Positions 40,309-48,895 of a stretch of 49,587 bases of DNA are shown in pieces. Both the position numbers and the translations under genes were made by a program. Location: assembly GCF_030270585.1 (NCBI RefSeq), contig NZ_BSYI01000042.1, positions 1-49,587 on the forward strand, in the 5' to 3' direction. How positions within the stretch are numbered: position 1 is the stretch's first letter; each line of letters starts with the position of its first letter. The stretch is from Paralimibaculum aggregatum. Its GTDB lineage: Bacteria > Pseudomonadota > Alphaproteobacteria > Rhodobacterales > Rhodobacteraceae. Under the pieces are notes generated by a model. That model saw only the letters and a list, made by a program, of their open reading frames with translations, made no database searches and was not told the DNA's origin.

Positions 40309-42555
40309 TCAGCGCCGCTTGCGGCGGGCGTTTCTGGCGCGGGCGATGCGGCCGCGCTCGACCTTGCGGGCCTTGCCGGAGGGCGAGGGGTGCTTGCGCC
40401 GGGGCGCGACGCCGGTGGCCTCGAGCAGCTCGAACAGCAGCCCGCCGGTGACCGGCACCGCCTCCACCAGCCGCACGCGGGCATGCATCCCCATCGCCAG
40501 CACCCGGCCCGAGCGCTCGCCGGTCAGCGTGCCGGCCTCCGGGTCGTGGCGGAAATATTCCTGGCCGATGGTGGAGATCGGCACCAGCCCGTCGGCGCCG
40601 GTCTCGGCGAGCTTCACGAACACCCCGAAGCGGCCGACGCCGGAGATCCTGCCCTCGAACTCGGCGCCCTCGCGCTCGGCCATGTAGGCGGCGACGTAGC
40701 GGTCCACGGTGTCGCGCTCGGCCTCCATCGAGCGGCGCTCGGTGCGGGAGATCGCCTCGGCGGTCTCGCGCAGGGCGGCGGCCTCCTCGGCGGTCTGTCC
40801 GTCGGCCCCGAGCCCGAGCGCGGCGATCAGCGCCCGGTGCACCACGAGATCGGCATAGCGCCGGATCGGCGAGGTGAAATGCGCGTAGCGCGGCAGCGCG
40901 AGCCCGAAATGGCCGAGCGCGTCCGGGCTGTAATAGGCCTGCTGCTGCGCCCGCAGCACCTGCATGTGCACCATCTCCTGCGATTCGGTCCCGGCGGCGC
41001 TCTCCAGCACCCGGTTGAGATCGCGGGTGCGCAGCACCTGGCCCCTGGCGAGCGGGATGCCGACCGCCTCCAGCGTCTCGCGCAGCATCTCGAGGCGCTC
41101 CGGGTCCGGCTCCTCGTGCACCCGGTAGAGCAGCGGCCGGCGATGCGCCTCGAGGGTCTCCGCCGCGGCGACATTGGCGAGGATCATGAACTCCTCGATC
41201 AGCCGGTGCGCGTCGAAGCGCTCGCGGATCGGGATGCCGGTGACCTCGCCGGCGGCGTTCAGCGTGATGCGCCGCTCCGGCAGGTCGAGATCGAGCGGCT
41301 GGCGGCGGCTGCGGGCGGCCCAGGCGGCGCGCCAGGCGGCCCAGAGCGCGCCGAGGTGGCCGGCCAGCGGCGCCGCCTCGGGGCCGGGGTTGCCGTCGGC
41401 GGCGGCCTGGGCCGCCTCGTAGGACAGCGCCGCATGGCTGCGCATCACGCCCCGGCAGAACCGGTGGCCGCGCTTGTTGCCCTCGGCGTCGAGCACCATG
41501 CGCAGCGCCATGCAGGGCCGGTCCTGCCCCGGCATCAGCGAGCAGAGATCGGCGGAGAGCCGCTCCGGCAGCATCGGCGCCACCCGGTCGGGGAAATAGG
41601 TCGAGTTGCCGCGCCGCCGCGCCTCGGCATCGAGCGCCGAGCCCGGCGGCACCAGCGCCGCGACATCGGCGATCGCCACCCAGACGACATGGCCGCCGGG
41701 ATTCGCCGGGTCGTCGTCCGGCAGCGCCGCCACCGCGTCGTCATGGTCGCGCGCATCGGCCGGGTCGATGGTGACCAGCGGCAGCGCGCGCAGATCCTCG
41801 CGGCCCGCCGCGCCGGGCAGCGCGGCGGCCTCGGCCTCGGCCAGCACCGCATCGGGGAAATCGAGCGGGATGTCGTGCTGGTGGATGGCGATCAGCGAGA
41901 CCTGCTTCGGCGCGCCGGGATCGCCGATCCGCTCCACCACGCGGCCGCGCGGCAGGCCCATGCGCCGGGTCTCGGTGGCCTCGGCCTCGACCAGCTCGCC
42001 GTCCTGCGCGCCGGCCTCGGCGCCGGGCGGGATGATCCATTCGCGGTCCGCCCGCTTGTCGACCGAGACCAGCCGCCCGCCCTCGCGGTTGCCCTTTCCG
42101 GGGGCGCGGTAGATCCCGAGCATGCGCCGCGGCCCCGAGCCGATCTTCTTAATCAGCCGCGCCTCGTAGCGCAGCGCGTTCGGCTCCTCCACCGGGCGCA
42201 GCTTGGCGAGGAACCGGTCGCCCGGCGCCAGCGCCACGTCGCCCTTGCGCGGCACGTAGTGGATCTCCGGCGGCGCCTCGGCGCTGTCCCAGTCCTTCGG
42301 CCGCGCGGTGAGGTCGCCGCCGGCGTCGATCTCGCCGGCGACCAGCACGGTGACCGGGGGCAAGTGGCCGGCATTGCCGAGGCGGCGGCGGCGGCGCTGC
42401 ACCGCGCCCTCCTGCTCGAGCTCGCGCAGCACCTGCTTGAGCACCACCCGGTCGGCGCCCTTCAGGTTGAAGGCGCGGGCGATCTCGCGCTTGCCCACGG
42501 AATGCGGGTTCTCGTTGATCCAGGCGAGGATCTCCGCCTTGCTGGGAAAGCTCAT
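40309..42555 (-). CDS. rnr: Ribonuclease R
   Basis: A 748-residue 3'-5' exoribonuclease of the RNB family. An N-terminal helix-turn-helix (about 8-58) is followed by cold-shock domains (near 65-230), the RNB catalytic domain starting with VTIDPADARDHDDAVAALP (261-279), whose aspartates bind Mg, and an S1 domain (FEGRISGVGRFGVFVKLAETGADGLVPI, about 640-670). It ends in a basic tail (KHPSPSGKARKVERG, RNARRKRR) used for RNA or ribosome binding. GAGGA precedes the ATG. The start overlaps the stop of a small repetitive frame that links it to topA. Confidence 0.96.
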   Translation of the reverse strand: MSFPSKAEILAWINENPHSVGKREIARAFNLKGADRVVLKQVLRELEQEGAVQRRRRRLGNAGHLPPVTVLVAGEIDAGGDLTARPKDWDSAEAPPEIHYVPRKGDVALAPGDRFLAKLRPVEEPNALRYEARLIKKIGSGPRRMLGIYRAPGKGNREGGRLVSVDKRADREWIIPPGAEAGAQDGELVEAEATETRRMGLPRGRVVERIGDPGAPKQVSLIAIHQHDIPLDFPDAVLAEAEAAALPGAAGREDLRALPLVTIDPADARDHDDAVAALPDDDPANPGGHVVWVAIADVAALVPPGSALDAEARRRGNSTYFPDRVAPMLPERLSADLCSLMPGQDRPCMALRMVLDAEGNKRGHRFCRGVMRSHAALSYEAAQAAADGNPGPEAAPLAGHLGALWAAWRAAWAARSRRQPLDLDLPERRITLNAAGEVTGIPIRERFDAHRLIEEFMILANVAAAETLEAHRRPLLYRVHEEPDPERLEMLRETLEAVGIPLARGQVLRTRDLNRVLESAAGTESQEMVHMQVLRAQQQAYYSPDALGHFGLALPRYAHFTSPIRRYADLVVHRALIAALGLGADGQTAEEAAALRETAEAISRTERRSMEAERDTVDRYVAAYMAEREGAEFEGRISGVGRFGVFVKLAETGADGLVPISTIGQEYFRHDPEAGTLTGERSGRVLAMGMHARVRLVEAVPVTGGLLFELLEATGVAPRRKHPSPSGKARKVERGRIARARNARRKRR

Positions 42556-42902
42556 GGGGTGTCCTCGTGGCCGGGGGTCGGGGCAGGATAGAGCAGCCGG
42601 CCGCCGCTGTCGCGGGCGGCGATGCGGGCCGGGCAGGCATCGCGCGCGCCGGGGCGCCGCGCGGCGCGGGCGGCCCGGCTTCGCCCGGCCGGCACGGGCG
42701 GTTCCGCGGCGGCGGCGGCGCGGAGGGCGGCGGACCGGACGAAGGCCGAGCGGACGGGTGCTGAGCGGACGGGTGCTGAGCGGACGGGTGCCGAGCGGAC
42801 GGGTGCCGAGCGGACGGGTGCCGAGCGGATGGGGGCCGAGCGGATGGGGGCCGAGCGGATGGGGGCCGAGCGGATGGCGGCGCTGCCGGCCGCCTCAGCC
42901 AC
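42552..42902 (-). CDS. Repetitive small open frame (RSAPV/I repeats) between topA and rnr
   Basis: A 116-residue frame from a GTG at 42902, eight bases inside the end of topA, to a TGA that overlaps the rnr ATG (ATGA). Residues about 9-53 are nine pentapeptides, RSAPI then RSAPV, followed by a basic Ala/Arg stretch (AAEPPVPAGRSRAARAARRPGARDACPAR) and GRLLYPAPTPGHEDTP. No ribosome site lies before the GTG, and no other in-frame ATG exists. The double overlap suggests translational coupling, but an open frame in GC-rich repeats can arise by chance. If real, it is a disordered basic peptide. Low confidence. Confidence 0.35.
   Translation of the reverse strand: MAEAAGSAAIRSAPIRSAPIRSAPIRSAPVRSAPVRSAPVRSAPVRSAPVRSAFVRSAALRAAAAAEPPVPAGRSRAARAARRPGARDACPARIAARDSGGRLLYPAPTPGHEDTP
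42745..42879. repeat. 15-bp minisatellite, nine units
   Basis: Nine contiguous 15-base units of the form GCCGAGCGGACGGGT, drifting to GCCGAGCGGATGGGG in the last four. Two units carry GCTGAG. The unit length keeps reading frames open on both strands. It sits between topA and rnr and is likely variable in copy number. Confidence 0.92.
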
Positions 42903-45627
42903 CGGCGGCGCGCCGCCCGGAGGGCTCCGGCCCCTCCACCAGCGCGTCCCCCTCGCCCTCGCCGCCCTCGCCGGCTGCAGCCTCGGCAGCAGCCTTGGCC
43001 TTGCCCCTGGCGGGGGCCTTCGCCTTCGCCGGCGCCTTCGCCGCCTTGGCGGCGGGCTTCCTGGTCTTCGCCGCCGTCTTGGCGGTCTTGGCGGGCTTCG
43101 CCTTGGCGGTCTTGGCCTTGGCCTTGCCCTTGGCGGGCGTCTTGGCGATCTTCTCGGCGAGGATCTCCACCGCGCGTTCCAGCGTCAGCGCCGCCGGGTC
43201 CTCGGCCTTGGGGAGGGTCGCGTTGACCTTCTCCCATTTCACATAGGGCCCGTAGCGCCCGTCCATCAGCGCCACCTCGCCGCCCTCGGGATGCGCGCCG
43301 AGCTCGCGCAGCGGCTTCTGCGCCGCGCCGCGCCCGCGGCCCGGATTGGCCTTCCTGGCGGCGAGCACCTCCATCGCGCGGTTCATGCCGATGGTGACCG
43401 CCTCGGTCCAGTCCTCGAGCTGGGCATAGGTCTTGCCGTGGCGCACCGCCGGGCCATAGCGGTAGAGCCCGGCCTCCACCACCTCGCCGTCCTCCGGGTG
43501 CCTGCCGATCTCCCGCGGCAGCGCCAGCAGCTTGAGCGCGGTCTCGAAATCGAGGGTCTCCGGGGTCACCGATTTCGGCAGGCTGGTGCGCCGCGGCTTC
43601 TCCTCGCCATTGCCCTCGCCGAGCTGCACATAGGGGCCGAATCGCCCGTTGCGCAGCGTCACCGCGAGGCCGCTGGCCGGGTCCACCCCCAGCTCCTTGC
43701 CGTCGAGCTTGGCCGCCTCGTCGTCGCCCGAGACCCCGAGCGGCCGGGTGTAGCGGCATTCGGGATAGTTCGAGCAGCCGATGAAGGCGCCGCCCGAGCG
43801 CGCCGTGCGCATCGAGAGCCGCCCCGCCGCGCAGGCCGGGCAGAGCCGCGGATCGCTGCCGTCGCCCCGGTCGGGGAAGAGATGCGGCGCGAGGAAGTCG
43901 TTGAGCTTGTCGAGCACCTCGGTGATGCGCAGCTCCTGGGTGTCGTCCACCGCCGCCTTGAACGCCTTCCAGAACCGCTCGAGCAGCAGCTTCCAGTCCA
44001 TCCGCCCGCCGGAGACGTCGTCGAGCTGCTCCTCCAGCGCCGCGGTGAAGTCGTATTCCACGTAGCGCGCGAAGAAGTTCATCAGGAAGGCGGTGACCAG
44101 CCGGCCCTTGTCCTCCGGGATCAGGCGGTTCTTGTCCTTGCGGACATATTCCCGGTCCTGGATCGTGCCGATGATCGAGGCATAGGTGGAGGGCCGGCCG
44201 ATGCCGAGCTCCTCCATGCGCTTGACCAGCGTCGCCTCGGTGTAGCGCGGCGGCGGCTGGGTGAAATGCTGCTCCGGCAGCACCTCGCGGGTGCCGAGCG
44301 CGGCGCCCTCGGGGATGTCCGGCAGCCGGGCGCCGTCGTCCTCGTCGTCCTCGCGGCGGTCGTCGCGGCCCTCGTCATAGGCCTTCATGAAGCCGTCGAA
44401 GGTGACGACCTGGCCGGTGGCGCGCAGGCCGACGCTGCCCGGCGCGTCGCCGATCTCGACCGTGGTGCGGCGGAACCGGGCCGATTCCATCTGGCTGGCC
44501 ACCGCGCGCTGCCAGATCAGCTCGTAGAGCCGGGCCTCGGCGCGCTCGAGCCGCAGCTCGCCGGGGGCCGCGTCGAATCGGGTCGGCCGGATGCACTCAT
44601 GCGCCTCCTGCGCGTTCTTCGCCTTGGTCTTGTAGACCCGCGGCTTGCCCGGCACATAGGCCTTGCCGTAGCGCGCCTCGATGGTGCCGCGGGCGGCGCC
44701 GATCGCCTCCGGCGCCATGTCGACGCCATCGGTCCGCATATAGGTGATGTGGCCGGCCTCGTAGAGCCGCTGCGCGGTGCGCATGGTGTCCTGCGCGCCC
44801 ATGCCGAGCTTGCGGCTGGCCTCCTGCTGCAGCGTCGAGGTCATGAACGGCGGATAGGGGTTGCGGGTCGCCGGCCTGGCCTCGACCGAGAGCGCCGAGA
44901 GCGCCGCCGCGGCGATCTTCGCCGCCGCCGCCTTCGCCGCGGCCTCGTCGCCGAGGTCGAACTTGTCGAGCTTGCGGCCGTCCAGCGCCACCAGCCGCGC
45001 CCGGAAGGCGGCGCCGTCCGGCGTCGTCAGCTCGGCGGTCACGGTCCAGTACTCGCGGGCGTCGAAGGCCTCGATCTCCATCTCGCGCTCGACGATCAGG
45101 CGCAGCGCCACCGACTGCACGCGGCCGGCCGATTTCGCCCCCGGCAGCTTGCGCCAGAGCACCGGCGAGAGCGTGAAGCCGACGAGATAGTCGAGCGCGC
45201 GGCGGGCCAGATAGGCCTCCACCAGCTGCATGTCGACCTCGCGCGGATGCTCCATCGCCTTGGTGACCGCGGTCTTGGTGATGGCGTTGAACACCACCCG
45301 CTGCACCGGCGTGTCGCGCTTGATCGCGCGGCGCTTGCGCAGCGCCTCGAGCAGGTGCCAGGAGATCGCCTCGCCCTCGCGATCGGGGTCGGTGGCGAGG
45401 ATCAGCCCGTCATCCTCCTTCATCGCGTCGGCGATGGCGCGGATGTGCTTCTGCGCCTTGGCGTCGGCCTCCCAGAGCATCTCGAAGCCGTTGTCCGGGT
45501 CGACCGAGCCGTCCTTCGAGGGCAGGTCCCGCACATGGCCATAGGAGGCCAGCACGGTGTGCTTGTTGCCGAGATAGCCGCTGATGGTCTTGGCCTTGGC
45601 GGGAGATTCGACGACGACGACAGCCAT
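42895..45627 (-). CDS. topA: DNA topoisomerase I
   Basis: A 910-residue type IA topoisomerase. MAVVVVESPAKAKTISGYLG starts the Toprim domain, ILATDPDREGEAISWHLLEALR carries its acidic residues, and the active-site Tyr296 is in ITYMRTDGVDM. A zinc-finger region (CPACAAGRLSMRTARSG and CSNYPECRYTRPLG, about 595-640) and further C-terminal repeats (GRFGPYVQLGEG, GRYGPYVKWEKV) follow. The tail (about 835-900) is a lysine/alanine-rich basic stretch (KAKAKTAKAKPAKTAKTA), typical of the alphaproteobacterial enzyme and used for DNA contact. CAGGAGCGG precedes the ATG. Confidence 0.97.
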   Translation of the reverse strand: MAVVVVESPAKAKTISGYLGNKHTVLASYGHVRDLPSKDGSVDPDNGFEMLWEADAKAQKHIRAIADAMKEDDGLILATDPDREGEAISWHLLEALRKRRAIKRDTPVQRVVFNAITKTAVTKAMEHPREVDMQLVEAYLARRALDYLVGFTLSPVLWRKLPGAKSAGRVQSVALRLIVEREMEIEAFDAREYWTVTAELTTPDGAAFRARLVALDGRKLDKFDLGDEAAAKAAAAKIAAAALSALSVEARPATRNPYPPFMTSTLQQEASRKLGMGAQDTMRTAQRLYEAGHITYMRTDGVDMAPEAIGAARGTIEARYGKAYVPGKPRVYKTKAKNAQEAHECIRPTRFDAAPGELRLERAEARLYELIWQRAVASQMESARFRRTTVEIGDAPGSVGLRATGQVVTFDGFMKAYDEGRDDRREDDEDDGARLPDIPEGAALGTREVLPEQHFTQPPPRYTEATLVKRMEELGIGRPSTYASIIGTIQDREYVRKDKNRLIPEDKGRLVTAFLMNFFARYVEYDFTAALEEQLDDVSGGRMDWKLLLERFWKAFKAAVDDTQELRITEVLDKLNDFLAPHLFPDRGDGSDPRLCPACAAGRLSMRTARSGGAFIGCSNYPECRYTRPLGVSGDDEAAKLDGKELGVDPASGLAVTLRNGRFGPYVQLGEGNGEEKPRRTSLPKSVTPETLDFETALKLLALPREIGRHPEDGEVVEAGLYRYGPAVRHGKTYAQLEDWTEAVTIGMNRAMEVLAARKANPGRGRGAAQKPLRELGAHPEGGEVALMDGRYGPYVKWEKVNATLPKAEDPAALTLERAVEILAEKIAKTPAKGKAKAKTAKAKPAKTAKTAAKTRKPAAKAAKAPAKAKAPARGKAKAAAEAAAGEGGEGEGDALVEGPEPSGRRAAGG

Positions 45628-45714
45628 ATCCGCTCCTGTACCGCGCCGCCGGATCGGCCCGGGGCGCGCGGTGCGAGAACATGGGTCAGTGCCCCGGGGC
45701 TGTCAACGCCGGGC

Positions 45715-46923
45715 TCACTCCGCGTCGTCCGGCAGCGCGATCCGCCCGCCCGCCGAGATCGCGATGCGGCCGGCCAGCTCGAGCTCCAGCAGCACCAGCG
45801 AGAGCTCCGCCGGGCGGCTGCCGCAGATCCGGGCGATCTCGTCCACCTCCACCGGGGTATGGGTCAGCAGGCGCACCACCTGCTCGGCCAGCGCGGCATC
45901 CTCGGCGCGGCCCTCGAGATCGAAATCCGCCAGCGCCGCGAGGTCGTCGTCGCCCTCCTCGCCGAAGCGCCCGGCATCGAACAGGAACTCGGTCTCCGGC
46001 TCGGCGAGGCCGGGCTGGCGCGGCATCGCCAGCGCATCGAGCACGTCGCGGGCATCGCGCACCAGCGCCGCGCCGTCGCGGATCAGCCCGTTGCCGCCGG
46101 CCGAGCGCGGATCCTCCGGCGAGCCCGGGCAGGCCATCACCTCGCGGCCCTCCTCCAGCGCATAGCGCGCGGTGATCAGCGAGCCCGAGCGGCTCGCCGC
46201 CTCGATCAGCAGCACGCCGGCGGCGAGCCCGGCGATCAGCCGGTTGCGCCGCGGGAAATGCCGCGCCGTCGCCTCGGTGCCGATCGGGCATTCCGAGATC
46301 AGCGCGCCGGTCTCGCGGATGCGCTCGGCGAGGCTGGCATTCTCCGGCGGGTAGATCTTGTCGAGCCCGCCGGGCAGCACCGCGACGGTGCCGGTCTCGA
46401 GGCTGCCGTCATGGGCGGCGGCGTCGATCCCGCGGGCCAGGCCCGAGACCACCACGCGCCCGGCGGCGCCGAGATCGCGGGCGATCTGCCGCGCCGTGCG
46501 CAGGCCGAGGGCGGAGGCGTTGCGGGCGCCGACGATGGCTGCCGAGGGCGCCGCGAAGACCCGGCCCTGCCCGAGTGTCCAGACCACCGGCGGCGGCGTG
46601 CCGATCAGCGCCAGCTGGCGCGGATAGGCCGCCTCGCCGAGCACGCAGAGCCGGGCGCCGAGGCCGCTGCCGGCCTCCCACTCCGCGGCGATCTGCCCCT
46701 CCGGACAGGCGGTATAGGCGCGGTTGCCGCCGCGGGCGGCGAGCTCGGGCAGCGCCTCGAGCGCGGCGCGGGCGCTCTCGAACCGGCGGATCAGATGGGC
46801 ATAGGTGCGCGGCCCGACATTGCGGCTGCGCGCCAGACGCAGGCGGGCGAGCCGTTCCTCGAGGTCGAAGGCATCCTCCTGCCACGGCTCGAGGCGGGGC
46901 GCGGACATCTCGGTGGCAGACAT
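45715..46923 (-). CDS. dprA: DNA-processing protein DprA
   Basis: A 402-residue DprA/Smf. An N-terminal SAM-like segment (about 20-60) precedes the Rossmann fold with AIVGARNASALGL, VVVSGLARGIDAAAHDGSLE (about 160-180), VLPGGLDKIYPPEN and NRLIAGLAAGVLLIEAASRSGSLITARYALEEGREVMACPGSPEDP. The C-terminal winged-helix part (about 340-395) is preceded by an acidic linker (EEGDDDLAALADFDLE). DprA loads RecA on incoming single-stranded DNA in natural transformation. GGAGGG precedes ATG at 46923. It lies in the plsY-dprA-topA leftward run. Confidence 0.94.
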   Translation of the reverse strand: MSATEMSAPRLEPWQEDAFDLEERLARLRLARSRNVGPRTYAHLIRRFESARAALEALPELAARGGNRAYTACPEGQIAAEWEAGSGLGARLCVLGEAAYPRQLALIGTPPPVVWTLGQGRVFAAPSAAIVGARNASALGLRTARQIARDLGAAGRVVVSGLARGIDAAAHDGSLETGTVAVLPGGLDKIYPPENASLAERIRETGALISECPIGTEATARHFPRRNRLIAGLAAGVLLIEAASRSGSLITARYALEEGREVMACPGSPEDPRSAGGNGLIRDGAALVRDARDVLDALAMPRQPGLAEPETEFLFDAGRFGEEGDDDLAALADFDLEGRAEDAALAEQVVRLLTHTPVEVDEIARICGSRPAELSLVLLELELAGRIAISAGGRIALPDDAE

Positions 46924-46962
46924 GAGCCCTCCTAGCTGCTGGTCACAGGAGAGCGCGGGACT

Positions 46963-46980
46963 GGTTAACCCCCGGTTAAC
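46963..46980. promoter_or_regulatory. Paired GGTTAAC elements upstream of dprA
   Basis: GGTTAAC occurs at 46963-46969 and 46974-46980, exactly 11 bases apart, so both face the same side of the helix. Each contains the palindrome GTTAAC. The second copy includes the plsY stop codon. A short A/T-rich pair in a GC-rich gap of 52 bases before dprA may be a regulator site or part of a promoter; the binding factor is unknown. Confidence 0.35.
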
Positions 46981-47596
46981 GCCGGCCGCCGCCGATGCGC
47001 GGCTCGGTGCCGGCGAGCAGCCGCCGGATGTTGCCGGCGTGCCGGAGCCAGACCAGCGCCGCGGCGCAGAGCCCGGCCAGCACCGCCTCCCAGCGCCCGA
47101 AGCCCCAGAGCCAGAGCGGCAGCCCGGCCGCCGCCGCCAGCCCGCCGACCGAGGAGATCCGGCTCAGCCCGGCCGCCGCCAGCCAGGTCAGCACCACCGC
47201 GAGGCCGACCGGCCAGTGCAGCCCGAAGCCGATGCCGATCAGCGTCGCCACCCCCTTGCCGCCGCGAAACCGCAGCCAGGGCGAGAAGCAGTGCCCGAGC
47301 AGCGCCCCGAGCCCGGCCGCCTGCGCCGCCAGGTCGCCCCAGCCGAGGAACAGCCAGACCGGCAGGAAGCCCTTGAGCGCGTCGAGCAGCAGGGTCGCCG
47401 CCGCGGCGCCGCGATGGCCGGTGCGCAGCATGTTGGTGGCGCCGATATTGCCCGAGCCGATGGCGCGCGGGTCGGGCAGCCCGAACAGGCGGGCCAGCAG
47501 CACCCCCATCGGCACCGAGCCGATGGCGAGGCCGCAGGCCGCCGCCAGCGCCAGCCAGGGCAGGGCCCGCTCGATTCCCATGATGTCGTGCAGCAT
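46976..47596 (-). CDS. plsY: Glycerol-3-phosphate acyltransferase PlsY
   Basis: A 206-residue polytopic membrane enzyme that acylates glycerol 3-phosphate from acyl-phosphate, first step of phospholipid synthesis. Motifs are GSVPMGVLLARLFGLPDPRAIGSGNIGATNMLR (26-58), GHCFSPWLRFRGGKGVATLIG (about 101-121) and HAGNIRRLLAGTEPRIG at the end. ATG at 47596 follows GGGAGG; the internal ATG at 47581 is less likely. It is twelve bases downstream of the dihydroorotase-like gene, in the order pyrC-like, plsY, dprA. Confidence 0.94.
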   Translation of the reverse strand: MLHDIMGIERALPWLALAAACGLAIGSVPMGVLLARLFGLPDPRAIGSGNIGATNMLRTGHRGAAAATLLLDALKGFLPVWLFLGWGDLAAQAAGLGALLGHCFSPWLRFRGGKGVATLIGIGFGLHWPVGLAVVLTWLAAAGLSRISSVGGLAAAAGLPLWLWGFGRWEAVLAGLCAAALVWLRHAGNIRRLLAGTEPRIGGGRR

Positions 47597-47608
47597 CGCC
47601 GCCTCCCC

Positions 47609-48895
47609 TCAGGCGGTGTGGACGCGCCGCCCGCCGACCCAGGTGCCGAGCACCCGGCCCTCGAGCCGCTGCCGGTCGAACGGGGTGTTCTTGGATTTCG
47701 CCCGGAGCGTGCTGCGGTCGAGCACGAAGGGGGCGTCGATGTCGACCAGCACGAGATCCGCCGGGGCGCCGGCGGCGAGCCGCCCGCCGGGCAGGCCGAA
47801 GCGCCGCGCCGGGGCCAGCGAGAGCCGCTCGAACAGCGCCGCCAGCGATATGTGCCCGCCATGCACCAGCCGCAGCGCCGCCGGCAGCAGGGTCTCGAGC
47901 CCGACGGCGCCGGTGGCGGCCTCCTCGAAGGGCAGCCGCTTGGCCTCCTCGTCCCAGGGCAGGTGCGAGGAGACGACAAGATCGATCAGCCCCTCGGCCA
48001 GCGCCTCGACCATCGCGGCGCGGTCGTCCTCGGCGCGCAGCGGCGGCTCCATGCGGAAGAAGCTGCGATAGTCGGCGATGTCGTATTCGTTGAGGGTGAG
48101 GTGGTGGATCGAGACCCCGGCGGTGACGTCCCTGCCCGCCTCCTTGGCGCGGCGCAGCGGCCCGAGCGCGGCGGCGGTGGAGAGCTGGTCGGCATGGTAG
48201 CGCGCGCCGCTGGCCTCGACCAGCGCGAGGTCGCGCGCCAGCATCATCCGCTCGGCCAGCGCCGGCACCGCGGGCAGCCCGAGGCGCGAGGCGAACTCGC
48301 CGCTGGTGGCGCAGGTGCCGCGCGCCAGGCTCGGCTCCTGCGGGTGATGCACCACCAGCGCGCCGGTGGAGGTGGCATAGCGCAGGCAGGCGAGGAACAC
48401 CCGGGCATCGGCCACCGCGTGATCGGCATCGGTCAGCGCCACCGCCCCGGCATCGAGCAGGAACTGCTGCTCGGTGAGCTCGGTGCCGGCGAGGCCGCGG
48501 GTCAGCGCCGCCATCACGTGCACGTTGACGAGGCTCGCCTCGCGCGCCCGCGCCAGGGTGAACTGCACCAGCGCCGGGTCGTCGAGCACCGGTTCGGTGT
48601 CGGGCTGCTGGATCAGCGTGGTGACGCCGCCGGCCGCCGCCGCCTCGCCGGCCGAGCGGTGGCTCTCGCGGTGCCGCGCGCCGGGCTCGCCGACGAAGAC
48701 CCGCGCATCGACGAGGCCGGGGGCGAGCACATGGCCGCCGCAGTCCACCACGGTGCCCTCGCCGGGCGCGGGCGCGGCGCCGCGATGCACGTCCTCGATG
48801 ACGCCGGCGCGCAGGCGCAGCGCGCCGGGGCCGTCCTCGCCGGTGGCGGGGTCGACGAGGCGGGCATTGACGAGATGGAGGGGCGGCTGGGTCAT
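47609..48895 (-). CDS. Dihydroorotase-like protein lacking metal ligands (PyrC homologue)
   Basis: A 428-residue amidohydrolase-fold protein close to type I dihydroorotase. Diagnostic differences: the HxH metal motif (usually DxHVHLREPG) reads VDARVFVGEPG, and the catalytic TDHAPH reads SSHLPW. Yet GVSIHHLTLNEYDI, MEPPLRAEDDRAAMVEAL, GAVGLETLLPAALRL and KNTPFDRQRLEGRV remain. It therefore probably lacks dihydroorotase activity and may be structural, like the inactive PyrC' that assembles with aspartate transcarbamoylase (PyrB) in some bacteria. pyrB would be expected upstream, outside the window. ATG overlaps the stop of the PH-domain gene. Confidence 0.85.
   Translation of the reverse strand: MTQPPLHLVNARLVDPATGEDGPGALRLRAGVIEDVHRGAAPAPGEGTVVDCGGHVLAPGLVDARVFVGEPGARHRESHRSAGEAAAAGGVTTLIQQPDTEPVLDDPALVQFTLARAREASLVNVHVMAALTRGLAGTELTEQQFLLDAGAVALTDADHAVADARVFLACLRYATSTGALVVHHPQEPSLARGTCATSGEFASRLGLPAVPALAERMMLARDLALVEASGARYHADQLSTAAALGPLRRAKEAGRDVTAGVSIHHLTLNEYDIADYRSFFRMEPPLRAEDDRAAMVEALAEGLIDLVVSSHLPWDEEAKRLPFEEAATGAVGLETLLPAALRLVHGGHISLAALFERLSLAPARRFGLPGGRLAAGAPADLVLVDIDAPFVLDRSTLRAKSKNTPFDRQRLEGRVLGTWVGGRRVHTA

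Noticed and set aside
42622-46935. A 1437-codon plus-strand open frame opposite topA and dprA
   Set aside because: It is a mirror of two well-conserved genes; the product is His/Arg/Leu-rich without motifs, as expected for antisense frames in GC-rich coding DNA. The same applies to 11164-13830 and 40390-42591.
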